DNA of 64,000 nucleotides from Isoetes taiwanensis. Taxonomy: Eukaryota; Streptophyta; Lycopodiopsida; Isoetales; Isoetaceae. The translations under genes were made by a program, and so were the position numbers. The notes below the pieces were generated by a model that was not told where the DNA came from, ran no database searches, and worked only from the letters and a program-made list of their open reading frames with translations. The DNA is taken from assembly GCA_021234155.1 (NCBI GenBank), contig JAJEKV010000025.1, forward strand, positions 13,439,437-13,503,436, written 5' to 3'. This document shows positions 63,201 through 64,000 of the stretch, piece by piece; position 1 is the first letter of the stretch; every line of letters starts with the position of its first letter.

Positions 63201-64000
63201 CTAAAGTCCTCTCCTCCTCCCGCTATTCCTCTCGGGCGACGCGATGGGCAACTTCCCTCTCCCGAACTGATCCTGCCTCGGCCAATGGACTCAACGACAT
63301 TGCCCTAGGGACCAAGTTTTGTACGTAGTTTCCACCCCTTCAGCGTTTCCGCAACCATCTTATGCAACACACTCGAATAAATGGGCTCCAGGAGGTGGCT
63401 GCTTCATCACCTAAATGTGTATTTAAGTGTTTCTTTATTTGCAAACCTGACCGCGGTAACTTGATCCCTAGGGTAATTTTGGTATTCCTGACGATGTGGC
63501 GAAAGCTCTGACGGCAGATTTCTCGAGCTCCGCAATGTCCGAACGACAAAACACTTTGGTTTCTATTAATCGTCAGCTCGCAGGACGCCTTCACGGGTTT
63601 GATATGTTCTCCTGACGATGTTGATTTTTGACCTTCTCTAATTGTGTTCCTTGAACAAAGGATTCAACTACGGATACTGAACCGAGATCCCGGAGTGTGG
63701 TCTTTAGCGACACGGCTGAGCGCCGCCAGAAAGGTCACGAAGCTTTTGGGGCTCGGCCTCGGGTTTGACTCTCCTCTAATGAGGAGAGGCCTTGCAAGGT
63801 CCTCGCCTTTGTTTGATCGCAAGTGTGCTGGCCACGCCTGAATAACAAATCAGCCTGACCGCTCTAGTGCAAACTATTTGATCTAAACCTTATCCAAAAA
63901 ATTTTGGAAAGTTGGCCTGTAGTGTTGGCTTATGATTTAGGGAAGCTAGCCGACAAAAAAATCAACTAGCAATACGTAACTGAACGAAGTGGCATACCAA
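51250..64000. repeat. 1.08-kb satellite array, about 12 monomers, open at the right
   Basis: The landmark GTCTTGACGAGGGGGTG, or variants, recurs near 51,264, 52,367, 53,445, 54,551, 55,658, 56,707, 57,770, 58,855, 59,954, 61,005, 62,063 and 63,141, at spacings of 1,049-1,107. Each monomer has a fixed order of blocks: CCAAAAGTCCTCTCC, CAATGGACTC, GACATTGCCCTAGGGACC, ACTTGGTCCCTAGGGTAA, GACAAAACACTTTGGTTTCT, TTGATATGTTCTCC, GAACAAAGGATTCAAC, GTGTGGTCTTTAGCG, GAAGCTTTTGGGGCTC, CTAATGAGGAGGCCTTGCAA, GCATTAATTACTTAATTTAC and CTCTATCCTTGTCGATTTGA. All open frames inside are short and not conserved between monomers, so it is non-coding. It is not rDNA. Terminal resemblance of a dispersed copy at 11.3 kb to an LTR end hints at an LTR-retroelement origin. 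Confidence 0.93.

Noticed and set aside
51250..64000. Ribosomal DNA (5S or intergenic spacer) array, suggested by the kilobase period
   Set aside because: No 5S, 18S or 25S sequence words are present in the monomer. Shared blocks instead match the dispersed copy at 11 kb.

Overview
The window looks like repeat-dominated nuclear DNA of a land plant or a close relative. The signs are plant-type L1 (LINE) open reading frames, multi-exon genes with GT/AG-style junctions, a class-3 lipase of the plant phospholipase A1 type, and several satellite families. No bacterial-style operon, rRNA, tRNA or CRISPR array was seen. I cannot name the species. Almost every coding region carries small indels, so exon limits are approximate and were read by following protein motifs across frames.

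Layout. 1-11.6 kb: two blocks of a 19-bp minisatellite (1-1,310 and 5,070-10,840). Each is followed by a fragment of the element that also forms the big satellite at the right end. Between them lie two G/T-rich, C-poor repeat blocks (1,600-2,045 and 4,480-4,975) flanking a decayed LINE reverse transcriptase (minus strand). 11.6-20.9 kb: mostly single-copy-looking, AT-rich DNA holding a broken protein-kinase gene (plus, 14,350-15,633), a partial relative of its start at 12.9 kb running into an SNF2-like ATP-binding motif, a foldback MITE (13.25-13.45 kb), an unrecognised minus-strand gene remnant (18.8-19.4 kb) and a tandem repeat of about 190-225 bp (19.69-20.88 kb).

20.9-43.8 kb: the most interesting part. 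A 7.12-kb unit is repeated head-to-tail: one full copy (21,265-28,388), a second split by a nested LINE (28,389-42,193) and a truncated third (42,194-43,502). Each full unit carries, on the minus strand, what reads as a multi-exon gene of about 5.8 kb with reverse-transcriptase motifs A, B and C and long unrecognised N- and C-terminal parts. It resembles intron-bearing Penelope-like or domesticated RT genes more than LTR or LINE elements. The LINE inserted in unit 2 (29,009-35,694, minus) is near full length, with a poly-A end, target-site duplication, ORF1, and an ORF2 with endonuclease and RT.

43.5-51.2 kb: a class-3 lipase (PLA1-like) gene with an intact GHSLGG core but damaged ends (45.1-46.1 kb), short tandem duplications, a GAAATCGCC minisatellite, two oppositely facing poly-A retroposon ends and some unrecognised coding-like segments. 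51.25-64.0 kb: a satellite array of about twelve 1.05-1.11-kb monomers running off the right edge.
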